From positions 62,001 to 126,000 of the forward strand of contig NZ_JANFQF010000009.1 in the NCBI RefSeq assembly GCF_024438035.1: 64,000 nucleotides of DNA, given 5' to 3'. A program made the position numbers and the translations under genes. Under the pieces are notes generated by a model that did no database searches, was not told the DNA's origin, and was given only the letters and a program-made list of their open reading frames with translations. The stretch's first letter is position 1; each line of letters starts with the position of its first letter. This DNA comes from Rhodococcus tibetensis. Its GTDB lineage: Bacteria; Actinomycetota; Actinomycetes; Mycobacteriales; Mycobacteriaceae. Shown here in pieces: positions 1 to 7,953 of the stretch.

Positions 1-44
1 ACTGCGTCGAAACTTCAGTTGTCGCCACGCGTGTCAGCGTTCTT

Positions 45-659
45 CTAAGAGCCCGCTCCCTTTCCCAGCCGCAACTCGAACGCAACCGCAATGAGAGCGA
101 GCGCAACGCCGACTGCAAGTCCGAGAGCCGGGAAGAGCAGGGCAATCGGCGACAGGTCCACATGCCAGGGCGCTCCTTCGATCGCATACAGATCCGAGGA
201 TGCAGTCGTCGATGTCGTCACCAACAGTCTCGGCGGATGCACGGCAGCTGCGACGGCGGTCACAACACCCCCCAGGAGTCCGATGGCACCAAGGGCCACC
301 GCGACCAACCAACAACCGCCCTGCTCCTGTCGAGACCACCTCAGCCCACGCGCCGCCACCACAACACCGACTAAGAGCCCCACCAGCGTTCCGAGCACGG
401 GCACCACGACCACCATAGGCATCCACGCGGGACCGGAAACGTAGACGTAGTGATCGAAGACGATCATGAACCCAGGCTCAGGTCCCGGCGGTATCAACTC
501 GGGCGGGACCGGCGCATGCTCGACACCTCCGTACGGCGCTCCGTATCGCCATGCAGTGACCCCCAGAGCTCCGACAACCAGACCGCACGCTGCGAACCAT
601 GCGACCGTGCCCCATCTCGAATGCGTCCACGCTCTACCCTCTGTCACAGGATGAATCAT
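45..659 (-). CDS. Four-helix membrane protein of unknown function
   Basis: This 204-residue protein shows four hydrophobic segments, at about residues 17-38, 80-103, 115-140 and 170-195, so it should span the membrane four times. The loop between the first two is proline-rich and probably extracytoplasmic. I see no catalytic motif and do not recognise the family. The ATG start sits just before the first helix. It is followed on the same strand by unrelated sequence up to the window edge, and its upstream neighbour (ending at 757) is on the same strand about 100 bases away, so co-transcription is possible. Function unknown; that it is coding rests on the clean hydrophobic pattern. Confidence 0.7.
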   Translation of the reverse strand: MIHPVTEGRAWTHSRWGTVAWFAACGLVVGALGVTAWRYGAPYGGVEHAPVPPELIPPGPEPGFMIVFDHYVYVSGPAWMPMVVVVPVLGTLVGLLVGVVVAARGLRWSRQEQGGCWLVAVALGAIGLLGGVVTAVAAAVHPPRLLVTTSTTASSDLYAIEGAPWHVDLSPIALLFPALGLAVGVALALIAVAFELRLGKGAGS

Positions 660-756
660 GCACGGCGTCGCACCGGCGGGAGCACCAGCCCTCCCATCGA
701 TTCCCGCGAGCGGAACGCCTATCGGAGCACACTGGTTGCCGATCCTTCGTCCTTGT

Positions 757-1497
757 TCAGAGCATGGTCATCACGTCCAGTGTGAGCTTCCCGCCCTCAG
801 CAGAATTGAAGCCGAGTTCCGTCAGCGCCGGGTGGTCGAGTGGGGTGACTATTTGTTGTGCGCCGGCGTCGGCGGCGTCATGCACGACCGCCATCACCAG
901 ACGGTGCACTACGTCGTTGGGGACCTCGGGCAGAGTCTCGATCGCATCGACGGACGCGACCGATTCGGTCGCGGTCCAGGTGGCGACCGTGTGCCCGAGG
1001 TAGTCCGACCCGCATCCACCGGGATCGTTCCGCCAGATGTGCACCCAGGAGATCAGCCGTCCTTCTCGATGTGCGTCGCCGGCATCGTCGACGTGCATGC
1101 CGAGCCGTTTGAGCGTGCTTGCGGCGGCATAACCGGGCACGGTCCTCCCGAGGCCGAACTCGCGGCCTGGCAGTTCCTCGCGCTCTCTCCGCGTTGGACC
1201 ACCCAAGTGGATCACGCCGTCGAAACGTTCATGGCGTGCTCGCACGAGCAGTCCAGTCGACAGTTCTTCGTCGTAGGTCAGGGCCGCGGCCGACATCCAG
1301 GCACTCGGGTTATGTGCCGGTGGGCTGGTGAACTCCGCCTCGGATTGAGGAATTCGGATGCCGATAGCGAAAACGTTGGGGTTCTTCTTCCACCGGAAAT
1401 GCACGTGCAGCGTGGCCCCCTCGACGACCAGGCGGGTGGGCTGAAAGTGCGTGTTCACCGCGCCGCGCTGGCGGAAGAGGCGCCGCGCGGCCTCCAC
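757..1497 (-). CDS. Downstream part of a gene interrupted by an in-frame TGA (unknown function)
   Basis: This 246-residue reading frame has good coding character but begins only at an internal GTG. The 39 codons upstream, back to the TGA at 1615-1617, are in the same frame, contain no ATG, GTG, TTG or CTG, and still read like protein (for example GGWKIDVTGDPLETLT). The simplest reading is that it is the C-terminal part of one gene of about 484 codons whose N-terminal part is 1615-2211. Alternatives are a separately translated protein from the GTG, or stop-codon readthrough. I recognise no domain. A separate functional protein is doubtful. Confidence 0.5.
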   Translation of the reverse strand: MEAARRLFRQRGAVNTHFQPTRLVVEGATLHVHFRWKKNPNVFAIGIRIPQSEAEFTSPPAHNPSAWMSAAALTYDEELSTGLLVRARHERFDGVIHLGGPTRREREELPGREFGLGRTVPGYAAASTLKRLGMHVDDAGDAHREGRLISWVHIWRNDPGGCGSDYLGHTVATWTATESVASVDAIETLPEVPNDVVHRLVMAVVHDAADAGAQQIVTPLDHPALTELGFNSAEGGKLTLDVMTML

Positions 1498-1614
1498 CGC
1501 TTGCTGGGCCGTGGGAGTGAGGGTCTCGAGCGGATCGCCGGTGACGTCGATCTTCCAACCCCCGTCCGGATCGGTCCGAGGATCGCGGACGGGTTCGGAG
1601 TCGGTGTACGGGCC

Positions 1615-2211
1615 TCAGGTGGCAAGGAGCGTGCGCAGTTCGGTGTTCTCGGGCGACGGTTCGAGCCTGCGGGGTGCGGAGAGGGAGAAGAACAGCATGC
1701 CCCAGCGGTAGTTGTCCGGGGCGAGCATCGGGTCACCATTGCGGTCGACGAGAAGGGTGAACACCTTCTGGTAGGGCGGTATCTGACGTTTGAGCCGATC
1801 GGGTATTTCTACCGTGAGCTGGTACGCGTAGTCCGCCCATCGTGGGCCGAACATGATGCGCGCCCAGGCCTCCGCCTCCGCGTCTCCGAGCTCCATACGG
1901 GTGCGACCAGAGGTACGGATGTCCTGGTACATGTCAGGGAACGCATGCACGTGCGCGGTGATCGCGAATGGCTCCACGTCAGCGGCGAATGATCCGAGAT
2001 CTGCGGCGGAACGGTAACCGGCCGTGACATCGACCCAGGCCCCTGGAACCGTCACCGACCGACCGGTAAGGGACTCCTGTGCACGTTTGAAGGGCCATCC
2101 CAACTGTGGGCGCTCCCCAGAATTGCGTTCGATGTGGCGCATCAGATTGGAAACTTGTGCCAGCCAGTCCTCAGCACCGGCGGCAGTCGCCGGGCTATCC
2201 GGCGGAAACAT
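1615..2211 (-). CDS. Upstream part of the TGA-interrupted gene (unknown function)
   Basis: This frame encodes 198 residues from an ATG at 2211 and ends at TGA 1615-1617. The frame continues without a break of coding character into 757-1497, so the stop looks like a nonsense mutation inside one longer gene. The sequence is soluble, with no signal peptide or membrane segment, and is rich in Trp, Tyr and Arg in its second half. No family is recognised. It is divergent from the large gene starting at 2324, with 112 bases between them that probably hold both promoters. Confidence 0.55.
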   Translation of the reverse strand: MFPPDSPATAAGAEDWLAQVSNLMRHIERNSGERPQLGWPFKRAQESLTGRSVTVPGAWVDVTAGYRSAADLGSFAADVEPFAITAHVHAFPDMYQDIRTSGRTRMELGDAEAEAWARIMFGPRWADYAYQLTVEIPDRLKRQIPPYQKVFTLLVDRNGDPMLAPDNYRWGMLFFSLSAPRRLEPSPENTELRTLLAT

Positions 2212-2323
2212 ACTTTCGACGAGTCGATGAGTTCATCCCCTCACAGTAATCCTGAGTCAAGAGTCGTGGTCCGATAAGCGATCCGCTTACGGGATCAAGC
2301 TGAGCGGCACGGGTTCGGCGTAC

Positions 2324-4675
2324 ATGCCCCGATCAACGTTGGTTTATTGGATCACGGGTGGATACGGGCTCCGGCTACGCCGTTCGGATCTGTCGGAGAG
2401 TACGTGTATAGATGTCTCGGTGACCGCTGACGACGCTGCCATCGATTCGCGATCGCAGGAATTTGCTTCGGCGTGGGCGCACCACGACATGGCCGAGAAC
2501 TGTCGAAGTCTAATTCAGACTGCCTGGAATGAGCTGGGCGGCTCGGACTTGTTCGGCACATGGATTGGAGCCGATGACGACGGCTCGGGAAGTATCGCTG
2601 TCACCGTCGATTGGCCACCGGAAGCCCAAGAACTGCAAAAGGTCGCGCGGGAATTTGTAGAAGAATTGCACGCCTCCCTCGACGATGCCGTTTCGATCGC
2701 TGAGAAGATTGTCTCGGGGTCGTTAACAACTCCTGATAATCCGGCACGGTTCCCGCTGTGCAGCAACCTCGACGAGTTTATTGCCCACGACAAACGCGGA
2801 GGGATGGCCGGGCTTCGTCCGGATCATATGCAACTCCTCGAGGCGTTCCAGCCCTTTGCCGATGATCCGGCCATTGATATGTCGGTGAACTTGGTTCGCC
2901 GAACTATGCGGCTTCTCTCAAGCGTCACTACACGGAGCACGAACTCTGAGGTGGTGACGGTGTGGGCACACTCGGCGTCTCCCATAGTGCTGGTCGACAC
3001 GCCGCAAGTCGTCGCCGGGCTTACAGTCGAACCTGCAGGGCGAGTTGTTGACGCCTACACCGTTGCGCGGTTCCGACTCGAACCGGCCGGGCCCGCACGC
3101 CATTTGCGCGGAAATCCACAGGTGGCGCTGGATATTGCGTTCAATGCGGAGCCTTGGCCGATCGATCCGAACGACACCTTCGCTCTGCGATGCCATCAAC
3201 TGCTAGTGGTGACTGCGGAAGTTGTTCGATCTTTCGAGCGGTCTTTCGGACTGCGATCGACCGAGGTCCGGGACCGGAACAGGGGCGGTGGCATGCCCCC
3301 GAGCCACGAACGTGACACATCGACTTGGGCGCCCGTCGACTCAAGCGCAGTGCCCGAGCTCGAGATCGCACTGAGTGAATCCGATCTCGGACTCGCCGTA
3401 TATCGCGACGGTGACGAAATGATCATGATCGTTAACACCGAAGACGGTGTTTTCGGGAGAATCGTGCCTCAGCCTGTTGCACTCGATCCGGATCTGCGGC
3501 GCGGGATCGCGGCGGAGAACGCGACGTTGGGAGCAGCCGCCCGATGGGGTTTGCCCGACTTCGTCCTGACACCACTGACGGTGTCGAAGTCGACGGCAAC
3601 GCGCGAACTAGGCGACGGCACAGTTATTTTTGGAAACCGTGCCTTAGCGATTCAAGTGAAGGCACGCGACCACCCCGGTCCCAAACCCGAACGCGAACGC
3701 GCGTGGATCGCCAAGAACGCCGCCAAGGGTGCACGTCAGGCAGCGGGCTCGGTACGGTCGCTCAGCGATACGCCCGTGTCGATGACTAATGTCCGCGGAC
3801 GTTCGATAAAAGTCGACGGTAAGTCCCTGGACTGGGTGGGTGTTGTGATTGTCGATCACGACGACCCTCCTGACAACATCGCGCCTGTCGAAAGTACACC
3901 GGCCCTGCCGATCGTCGTCCTTCTGCGGCGCGAATGGGAGTTCTTGTTCGACCACCTGCGATCGGTCACCGCTCTGGGTTCCTACCTGCACCGCATCAAA
4001 GGCGATGCGGTCGCCCCTGGTGATCATCCGGGGCACTACTACGAGCTGGCCACCGCAGACGAACGCGCCACACCGAATCCAGGGCGACTACCGGTAGCCC
4101 TCGGCTCCGGGGAACAGCGATTTTCGTATCCGCTGCTGCCCATGGAACCGGCCTCAAGCCTTGACGAACAGGGCGCAGCGATGTTCCGACAGATGCTGGA
4201 GGACCTCGCCACGTCGCCATGGGATCGACCTGAGGAAGATCGACTGACCCTTCTGCACTTGCTCGATCGACAAGCTGTAACTGAGCGAGCGAGAGTCGGT
4301 CGACGCATGATCAGCCTGCTACGCGGCGCATCGTCCGTTTCGCGCGAAGCAACACGATTCGATCTCCGACGGTATGTGTTCGGTGAGGGGGATCTTCAAC
4401 TCGGGTTCGGGGTGTGCAACAAATTAAGCGCACATCACCGCGAAGCGTTCCGCAGATGGGTGATGTTGCGTCACCACGAGTGGACCGAAACCCTTCCCAG
4501 CGACGGCCGAGAGGATATCTGGACAGTAGCGATACTTCTGACACCCCGCCACGACGGGCTACGCCCTTGGGACATCACTGTGTTTGCGATCTACGGTGTA
4601 CTTGAGATCGACGAAAGTGACCTCGAAGCACTTGACCTGTTGTGGAACAGACCGAGCGCAGAAATTAATGAGTGA
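2324..4675 (+). CDS. Large soluble protein with a possible PD-(D/E)XK-like nuclease core
   Basis: This is a 783-residue protein with no signal peptide and no membrane segment. Around residues 427-446 it carries E428, D431, a beta-hairpin-like VIFGNRALAIQVK stretch and K446, followed by an Arg/Lys- and Ala-rich helix (KNAAKGARQA). That arrangement (acidic residue, acidic residue, Q-x-K, then a basic helix) resembles restriction-endonuclease-fold proteins that I recall as stand-alone genes in accessory regions. This is pattern recognition, not a proven family. The remaining 300-residue flanks are unrecognised. The first 32 residues look weakly coding, so the start could be the GTG near 2418 or later. 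It is divergent from the interrupted gene at 757-2211. Confidence 0.6.
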   Translation: MPRSTLVYWITGGYGLRLRRSDLSESTCIDVSVTADDAAIDSRSQEFASAWAHHDMAENCRSLIQTAWNELGGSDLFGTWIGADDDGSGSIAVTVDWPPEAQELQKVAREFVEELHASLDDAVSIAEKIVSGSLTTPDNPARFPLCSNLDEFIAHDKRGGMAGLRPDHMQLLEAFQPFADDPAIDMSVNLVRRTMRLLSSVTTRSTNSEVVTVWAHSASPIVLVDTPQVVAGLTVEPAGRVVDAYTVARFRLEPAGPARHLRGNPQVALDIAFNAEPWPIDPNDTFALRCHQLLVVTAEVVRSFERSFGLRSTEVRDRNRGGGMPPSHERDTSTWAPVDSSAVPELEIALSESDLGLAVYRDGDEMIMIVNTEDGVFGRIVPQPVALDPDLRRGIAAENATLGAAARWGLPDFVLTPLTVSKSTATRELGDGTVIFGNRALAIQVKARDHPGPKPERERAWIAKNAAKGARQAAGSVRSLSDTPVSMTNVRGRSIKVDGKSLDWVGVVIVDHDDPPDNIAPVESTPALPIVVLLRREWEFLFDHLRSVTALGSYLHRIKGDAVAPGDHPGHYYELATADERATPNPGRLPVALGSGEQRFSYPLLPMEPASSLDEQGAAMFRQMLEDLATSPWDRPEEDRLTLLHLLDRQAVTERARVGRRMISLLRGASSVSREATRFDLRRYVFGEGDLQLGFGVCNKLSAHHREAFRRWVMLRHHEWTETLPSDGREDIWTVAILLTPRHDGLRPWDITVFAIYGVLEIDESDLEALDLLWNRPSAEINE

Positions 4676-4849
4676 GTGATTTTGCGGCATCACATGCAAC
4701 GCCGGAGGCGACCAGCGATTCGAGGCAGTCAGTGACCGTTCCGGGATCGGCAACCGGCACATGGGACACCATGGGCTCTGATGGAGTGGATATCGCCTGT
4801 GACGGCCGCCGATACTTTGAGCGGTCAACTGATCACTCGATGCAGGTCA

Positions 4850-5323
4850 TCACCTTCCGGACTTGAACTGGACCACCGTGCTTGCGGCCACCTCTGACGT
4901 CGGCCACATCTCGATGAGGTACTTCTCGTCGTCACCGATCTCGTCGTACTTCAACGCCCGGCCCGAAGCTGACACTCGAACTCTGTGTGCCGTTGGACCT
5001 TGTGGGGTGAGCCCATCGGATCTGCCGGGGATGATGTTTTCGAACGAGTATCCGCCGGCGACGTACACACCGCCCTCGGTTGTTCGTAGATCGCCTTCGT
5101 TGATGTCATCCCACGAGGTGTCCATCGGTGGTTCAGCATCGAGCATGGAAACGGTGACGTCGACCAACCCACCGGAGACCCCCGTTTTGATAATGGCACC
5201 GTCCGTGCCGAAATGAACGAAGCCTTGCACACCTGTAGGAGGCCACATCAATTCATAGGACACTGGCTCCTGTATCAACCAGAGAAGATGATCACTGACG
5301 CGGACGCTGCCGTGGTACTCCAT
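4850..5323 (-). CDS. Hypothetical protein, 157 aa
   Basis: This is a soluble acidic protein of 157 residues with alternating hydrophobic stretches that suggest a mainly beta-sheet fold (for instance SYELMWPPTGVQGFVHFG near the N terminus). There is no signal peptide, no membrane segment and no recognisable catalytic motif. Its 3' end faces the end of the large gene at 4675, leaving 174 bases between the convergent stops. Upstream, the SUKH gene lies on the same strand 127 bases away. In accessory regions such proteins next to SUKH proteins can be immunity factors, but nothing in this sequence shows that directly. Confidence 0.65.
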   Translation of the reverse strand: MEYHGSVRVSDHLLWLIQEPVSYELMWPPTGVQGFVHFGTDGAIIKTGVSGGLVDVTVSMLDAEPPMDTSWDDINEGDLRTTEGGVYVAGGYSFENIIPGRSDGLTPQGPTAHRVRVSASGRALKYDEIGDDEKYLIEMWPTSEVAASTVVQFKSGR

Positions 5324-5450
5324 CGGTCAATCGTCCCACCCGTGCCCTGGGTGGTGAGCTTCCTCGGCCGGTCAAGGATCCGGTTGCGGAACTGGTCGGG
5401 AGCTCGACGTTCGGACGCCTTGGAGTACACCTCAATCGCCTGATCGGACG

Positions 5451-6041
5451 CTATGGCTGATAGTCCCATCGGAGTAAACCGTTCTCGATGACCGGCACCC
5501 ACCCCTCGCAGTGCACTCCTTGCTCTAGCGCCGTCGCCGTGCAATCGAGCATGTCCGCGATAGAGTCCCAACGGAAGGCTGCACCACCCTCCTTGTAGAA
5601 CTCGACGACACAGCCACTGCGGACACCGCCACGGGTGTCGACCGCAAGGTAGTTCCCGGCCCCGTCGCTTCCAATCGGAATGAACGCAGGTAGGAAGGTC
5701 TCTGTCTCGGTTCCTGCCGGCAGCGCCATCAAAGCCTCCGTGCCACCGAGGTCATCAGTGTTGTCTTGCCACAATTCAACCAATTCGTCATGAGTTCGGA
5801 CCGCGAGAGCAACCGAGATTGGCTCATTGCTCGGCAGCACGATCGACTCCGGCTGGCTATCGAACCCGCCGTCATGCAGTGCGAACCACTCGTGCAACTG
5901 CGCAGGCCAGATCCGACCCGTTGCAGCCTCGGCTGCATGTACGGCTTGCTGTCCGGACGGCGGTAGCACCCGCGACGCCGTCGTGGGGGCATGCTGCTCG
6001 CACCATCGAATGATTCGAACCCAGTTCGCCTCAACACTCAT
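5451..6041 (-). CDS. SMI1/KNR4 (SUKH) family protein
   Basis: This 196-residue protein has the family layout: an N-terminal helix with WVRIIRW, a LPPSG motif, an acidic helix ending in IWPAQLHEWFALHDGG, an LPSNEPIS turn, and then FIPIGSDGAGNYLAVDTRGG, which matches the conserved W/F-x-PIG-x-DG-x-GN-x-L-x-V-D signature. Bacterial SUKH proteins commonly act as immunity proteins for polymorphic toxins or contact-dependent systems. That role is known for the superfamily but not shown here, because no toxin gene is adjacent. The start ATG at 6041 precedes the first helix. The same-strand neighbour at 4850-5323 may be co-expressed. Confidence 0.85.
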   Translation of the reverse strand: MSVEANWVRIIRWCEQHAPTTASRVLPPSGQQAVHAAEAATGRIWPAQLHEWFALHDGGFDSQPESIVLPSNEPISVALAVRTHDELVELWQDNTDDLGGTEALMALPAGTETETFLPAFIPIGSDGAGNYLAVDTRGGVRSGCVVEFYKEGGAAFRWDSIADMLDCTATALEQGVHCEGWVPVIENGLLRWDYQP

Positions 6042-6365
6042 TGCGCAAACCTATCGACGTCAACCCTGGATTGCGGCCGAAACACCCCCGGCTCGCTGGG
6101 CTTTCCGGGGCCGACGCTTCCCTCGTCGAACCTCCACCGAGATCATGCGGCCGGTCTTCGAGCAGTCCTGGCGTTGACAGTGACGGCAGCCCCTAGGAGG
6201 GAGCAGGCGGTCGCACATCAACCGACGGTTTGGAGCTCCGATGCGAAGGCCTCAGCCGACGCGGTCGGGTGGGGTCCTCAGCCGAACCGGCATCAAGTGG
6301 CTGCAGCCGTCGATCGGTGACCGTTCTCCGATCCGCTACTGACGACATCTTCTGTGCCGCAGAAG
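6042..6365. other. Gene-free stretch upstream of the SUKH gene
   Basis: No credible coding frame is seen. The stretch should hold the SUKH promoter on the minus strand. At about 6312 it contains a GATCGGTGACCG sequence, related to the 18-bp units at 6882-6917. Confidence 0.5.
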
Positions 6366-6599
6366 TTATAGTCCGCCGCCTACTCCACCACCGCTGCTGT
6401 TGAAGGGAAAAATCTCGGTATGGGACCCGTCCACGCGTCGAGGTGATACCGACGAATAGGCGCTCGGTTTCCGGTCATGGAGAAGCCCTCGGAGTCCACG
6501 GAGGAGGTCTCGAAACGTCATCCTCTGGAACCAGCGTCTCAGGTTGGGCGAGGGCTCAGACTCGTACGGGATCGGTTCCTTGCGCACGTAGTGCTCCAT
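6366..6599 (-). CDS. Possible small protein with Gly-rich tail, 77 aa
   Basis: This is a 77-residue frame from an ATG at 6599. It begins MEHYVRKEPIPYESEP, has a basic helix around residues 22-45 and ends in a GGGVGGGL tail. There is no strong ribosome site just upstream. Two shorter aromatic-rich frames lie immediately upstream on the same strand, so the three could form a small transcript. The composition looks more protein-like than the surrounding shadow frames, but the evidence is modest and it may be a remnant. Confidence 0.35.
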   Translation of the reverse strand: MEHYVRKEPIPYESEPSPNLRRWFQRMTFRDLLRGLRGLLHDRKPSAYSSVSPRRVDGSHTEIFPFNSSGGGVGGGL

Positions 6600-6608
6600 A
6601 AACCCAGG

Positions 6609-6659
6609 TTAGTCGGCGAACGGCCACCAGAAGTAAACGTCGTCACCTAACCCGATCAT
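6609..6659 (-). CDS. Tiny aromatic peptide ORF, 16 aa
   Basis: The frame reads MIGLGDDVYFWWPFAD from an ATG at 6659. The GLGD-x-x-(Y)FWWP pattern echoes the WLGDHYWY of the next ORF upstream, suggesting related peptides or one gene split by small indels. No clear ribosome site is visible. It is listed because of the resemblance, not as a proven gene. Confidence 0.25.
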   Translation of the reverse strand: MIGLGDDVYFWWPFAD

Positions 6660-6664
6660 CGCAT

Positions 6665-6757
6665 TTAGCCGAAGATCGGGCCGAAGACCGTTATCAGCGG
6701 GTACACCGTGTACCAGTAATGGTCACCGAGCCAGTACCACATCGGGGAAGGGGACAT
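6665..6757 (-). CDS. Small aromatic peptide ORF, 30 aa
   Basis: From an ATG at 6757 with AGAGGA six bases upstream, this frame encodes 30 residues. The core is MWYWLGDHYWYTVYPL and the C terminus is a short hydrophobic stretch, TVFGPIFG. The high Trp/Tyr content and the well-placed ribosome site argue for translation. The length would allow a single membrane-associated segment. I know of no function. It is followed within a few bases by the 16-residue ORF that repeats the GD-aromatic pattern. Confidence 0.4.
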   Translation of the reverse strand: MSPSPMWYWLGDHYWYTVYPLITVFGPIFG

Positions 6758-6881
6758 CGGGGATCCTCTCGTCGATCGCACGGCAAGTGCTCGCAGCCAC
6801 CCCGACCTACGTCAACGTTCGCCCAGCTGGCCGGCCCTGTCAACCGAGTCCCGCACGTCAAGGACGCCAGGAACTCTGAAG

Positions 6882-6935
6882 GATCGGCGACCGGTCAACG
6901 ATCGGTGACCGGTCAGCGATCCGCAATCGGGGCGA
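6882..6935. repeat. 18-bp tandem repeat, two good copies and a decayed third
   Basis: Units at 6882-6899 and 6900-6917 differ at two positions (GATCGGYGACCGGTCARC). The next 18 bases (6918-6935) are a diverged copy. The array ends exactly at the stop of the minus-strand gene beginning at 6936. Confidence 0.7.
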
Positions 6936-7295
6936 CTACTGACCGAACGTGAAGCGCAGGTTCGCGTTGATGAGTTCGTTCACTCGCTTGCGCATGCGGA
7001 CGGTCGTTTCCCCGTCCGGGACCGGTTCGTCGACGATCAATGTCCAGGACAGAGTGGTGCAGCCGTGTGGTGGGCCAATGATGTCGAATCGGATCCGTGC
7101 ATCCGGTCGCCACCGCCATATCGATGTCCAAACGACAAGGTTCGGTTCGACAGCTTCGGCAATCGCGGGACGTTGTTCGTCAGTGTGCAGGATCAGCCAC
7201 GGACGAACCGGGTCACGGTCCGGGTTGGTGAGAGCTTCGTAGACGATACGAGGCGGCGGTGGTTGGGTGCGACGCCGGCCGGCAATTTCGGGCAC
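6936..7295 (-). CDS. Hypothetical SRPBCC-like protein, 119 aa
   Basis: This is a 119-residue protein with a pattern of strands and a helix (PRIVYEALTNP, then VVWTSIWRW, then TTLSWTLIVDEP, then a C-terminal helix RKRVNELINANL) that fits small START/SRPBCC-type proteins. I assign it only by shape. No ATG is available between the GTG at 7295 and the upstream in-frame stop at 7317, so GTG is the start. It has no same-strand partner close by; the region upstream carries hairpins and a gene remnant. Confidence 0.55.
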   Translation of the reverse strand: MPEIAGRRRTQPPPPRIVYEALTNPDRDPVRPWLILHTDEQRPAIAEAVEPNLVVWTSIWRWRPDARIRFDIIGPPHGCTTLSWTLIVDEPVPDGETTVRMRKRVNELINANLRFTFGQ

Positions 7296-7599
7296 ACCGA
7301 ACCATAGCGTTGCTTCTCAGGCTTCGATCACCGTTCGATGAAGGAGTTCGTTCACCCGGATAGTCTCGGTATGAGTTACGAACCAGACTCGCCAACAACG
7401 ATGACGATGACAAGGGATCCATTGGGGCGTTGCAGCAAACCAACACCTGGCCTGGGATTGGCTATCGTAGGCGTGGGTTCTCGCAATCAGTCGTTCATGT
7501 CCTCCATGACCGCGCCGGGCCTTGGCGCGGTCGGGTGCGCCCCACTTCCCAGTAGTGGGGACGGTCGATCATGGGCGACGGCAGATCGTCCTTTCGTAG
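7296..7599. other. Gene-free stretch with two back-to-back hairpins
   Basis: No convincing gene is present. Two perfect inverted repeats follow one another: GACCGCGCC/GGCGCGGTC at 7509-7533 (9-bp arms, 7-base loop) and CCCCACT/AGTGGGG at 7541-7561 (7-bp arms, 7-base loop). No T-run follows on either strand. They could be a terminator pair, a structured RNA, or the edge of a lost element. Confidence 0.6.
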
Positions 7600-7794
7600 C
7601 CGCACGTCTTCGCATCGAGCCCGAAACAGATGTGCTGGTGCACCGCCGCTATCGGCTGGGTCACCGGGCACCCCTTCATCGTCTACGGGCCACTCTCGAA
7701 CGGCGCAACGCAGGTGGGCTACGAAAGCACCCCCAACTCCCCGAACGAGCACCGCCACTTCGACAGCCTCGAAAAGTGCGGCTTCACAATCTAC
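7600..7794 (+). pseudogene. Internal remnant of an acetyl-CoA synthetase
   Basis: Right after a TAG at 7597-7599 the plus strand reads about 65 codons that match the middle of acetyl/propionyl-CoA synthetases. The stretch WCTAAIGWVTGHPFIVYGPL is followed by the NGATQVGYE segment and by HFDSLEKCGFTIY. In the intact enzyme (about 650 residues) this is one contiguous block following the AMP-binding core. Here both sides are missing and the sequence after TIY does not continue the family. It is a dead fragment, probably left by deletion. Confidence 0.8.
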
Positions 7795-7887
7795 TCGCCA
7801 GGGTGGGGCGCTGGCTGTTCGCACGCCGATCATGGTGGATCGCGGCGGCGGGTCGAGGAGTACTTCCAGCAGGCCATTGCATGCATA

Positions 7888-7929
7888 GGAGGTCGTATCC
7901 CGGCCGCGCGGTGACGGTATACGACCTCC
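7888..7929 (-). terminator. 11-bp inverted repeat downstream of the oxidoreductase
   Basis: The arms GGAGGTCGTAT (7888-7898) and ATACGACCTCC (7919-7929) pair perfectly around a 20-base GC-rich loop, 25 bases past the stop of the minus-strand oxidoreductase. There is no T-run, as is common in actinobacteria. A terminator role is inferred from position. Confidence 0.6.
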
Positions 7930-7953
7930 GACTGAGGCGGCGTCAGAGGCTGG

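Noticed and set aside
4672..4866. Plus-strand frame of 64 codons overlapping the stop of the large gene
   Set aside because: GTG start, no similarity or coding pattern, and its end overlaps the convergent gene at 4850; probably noise.
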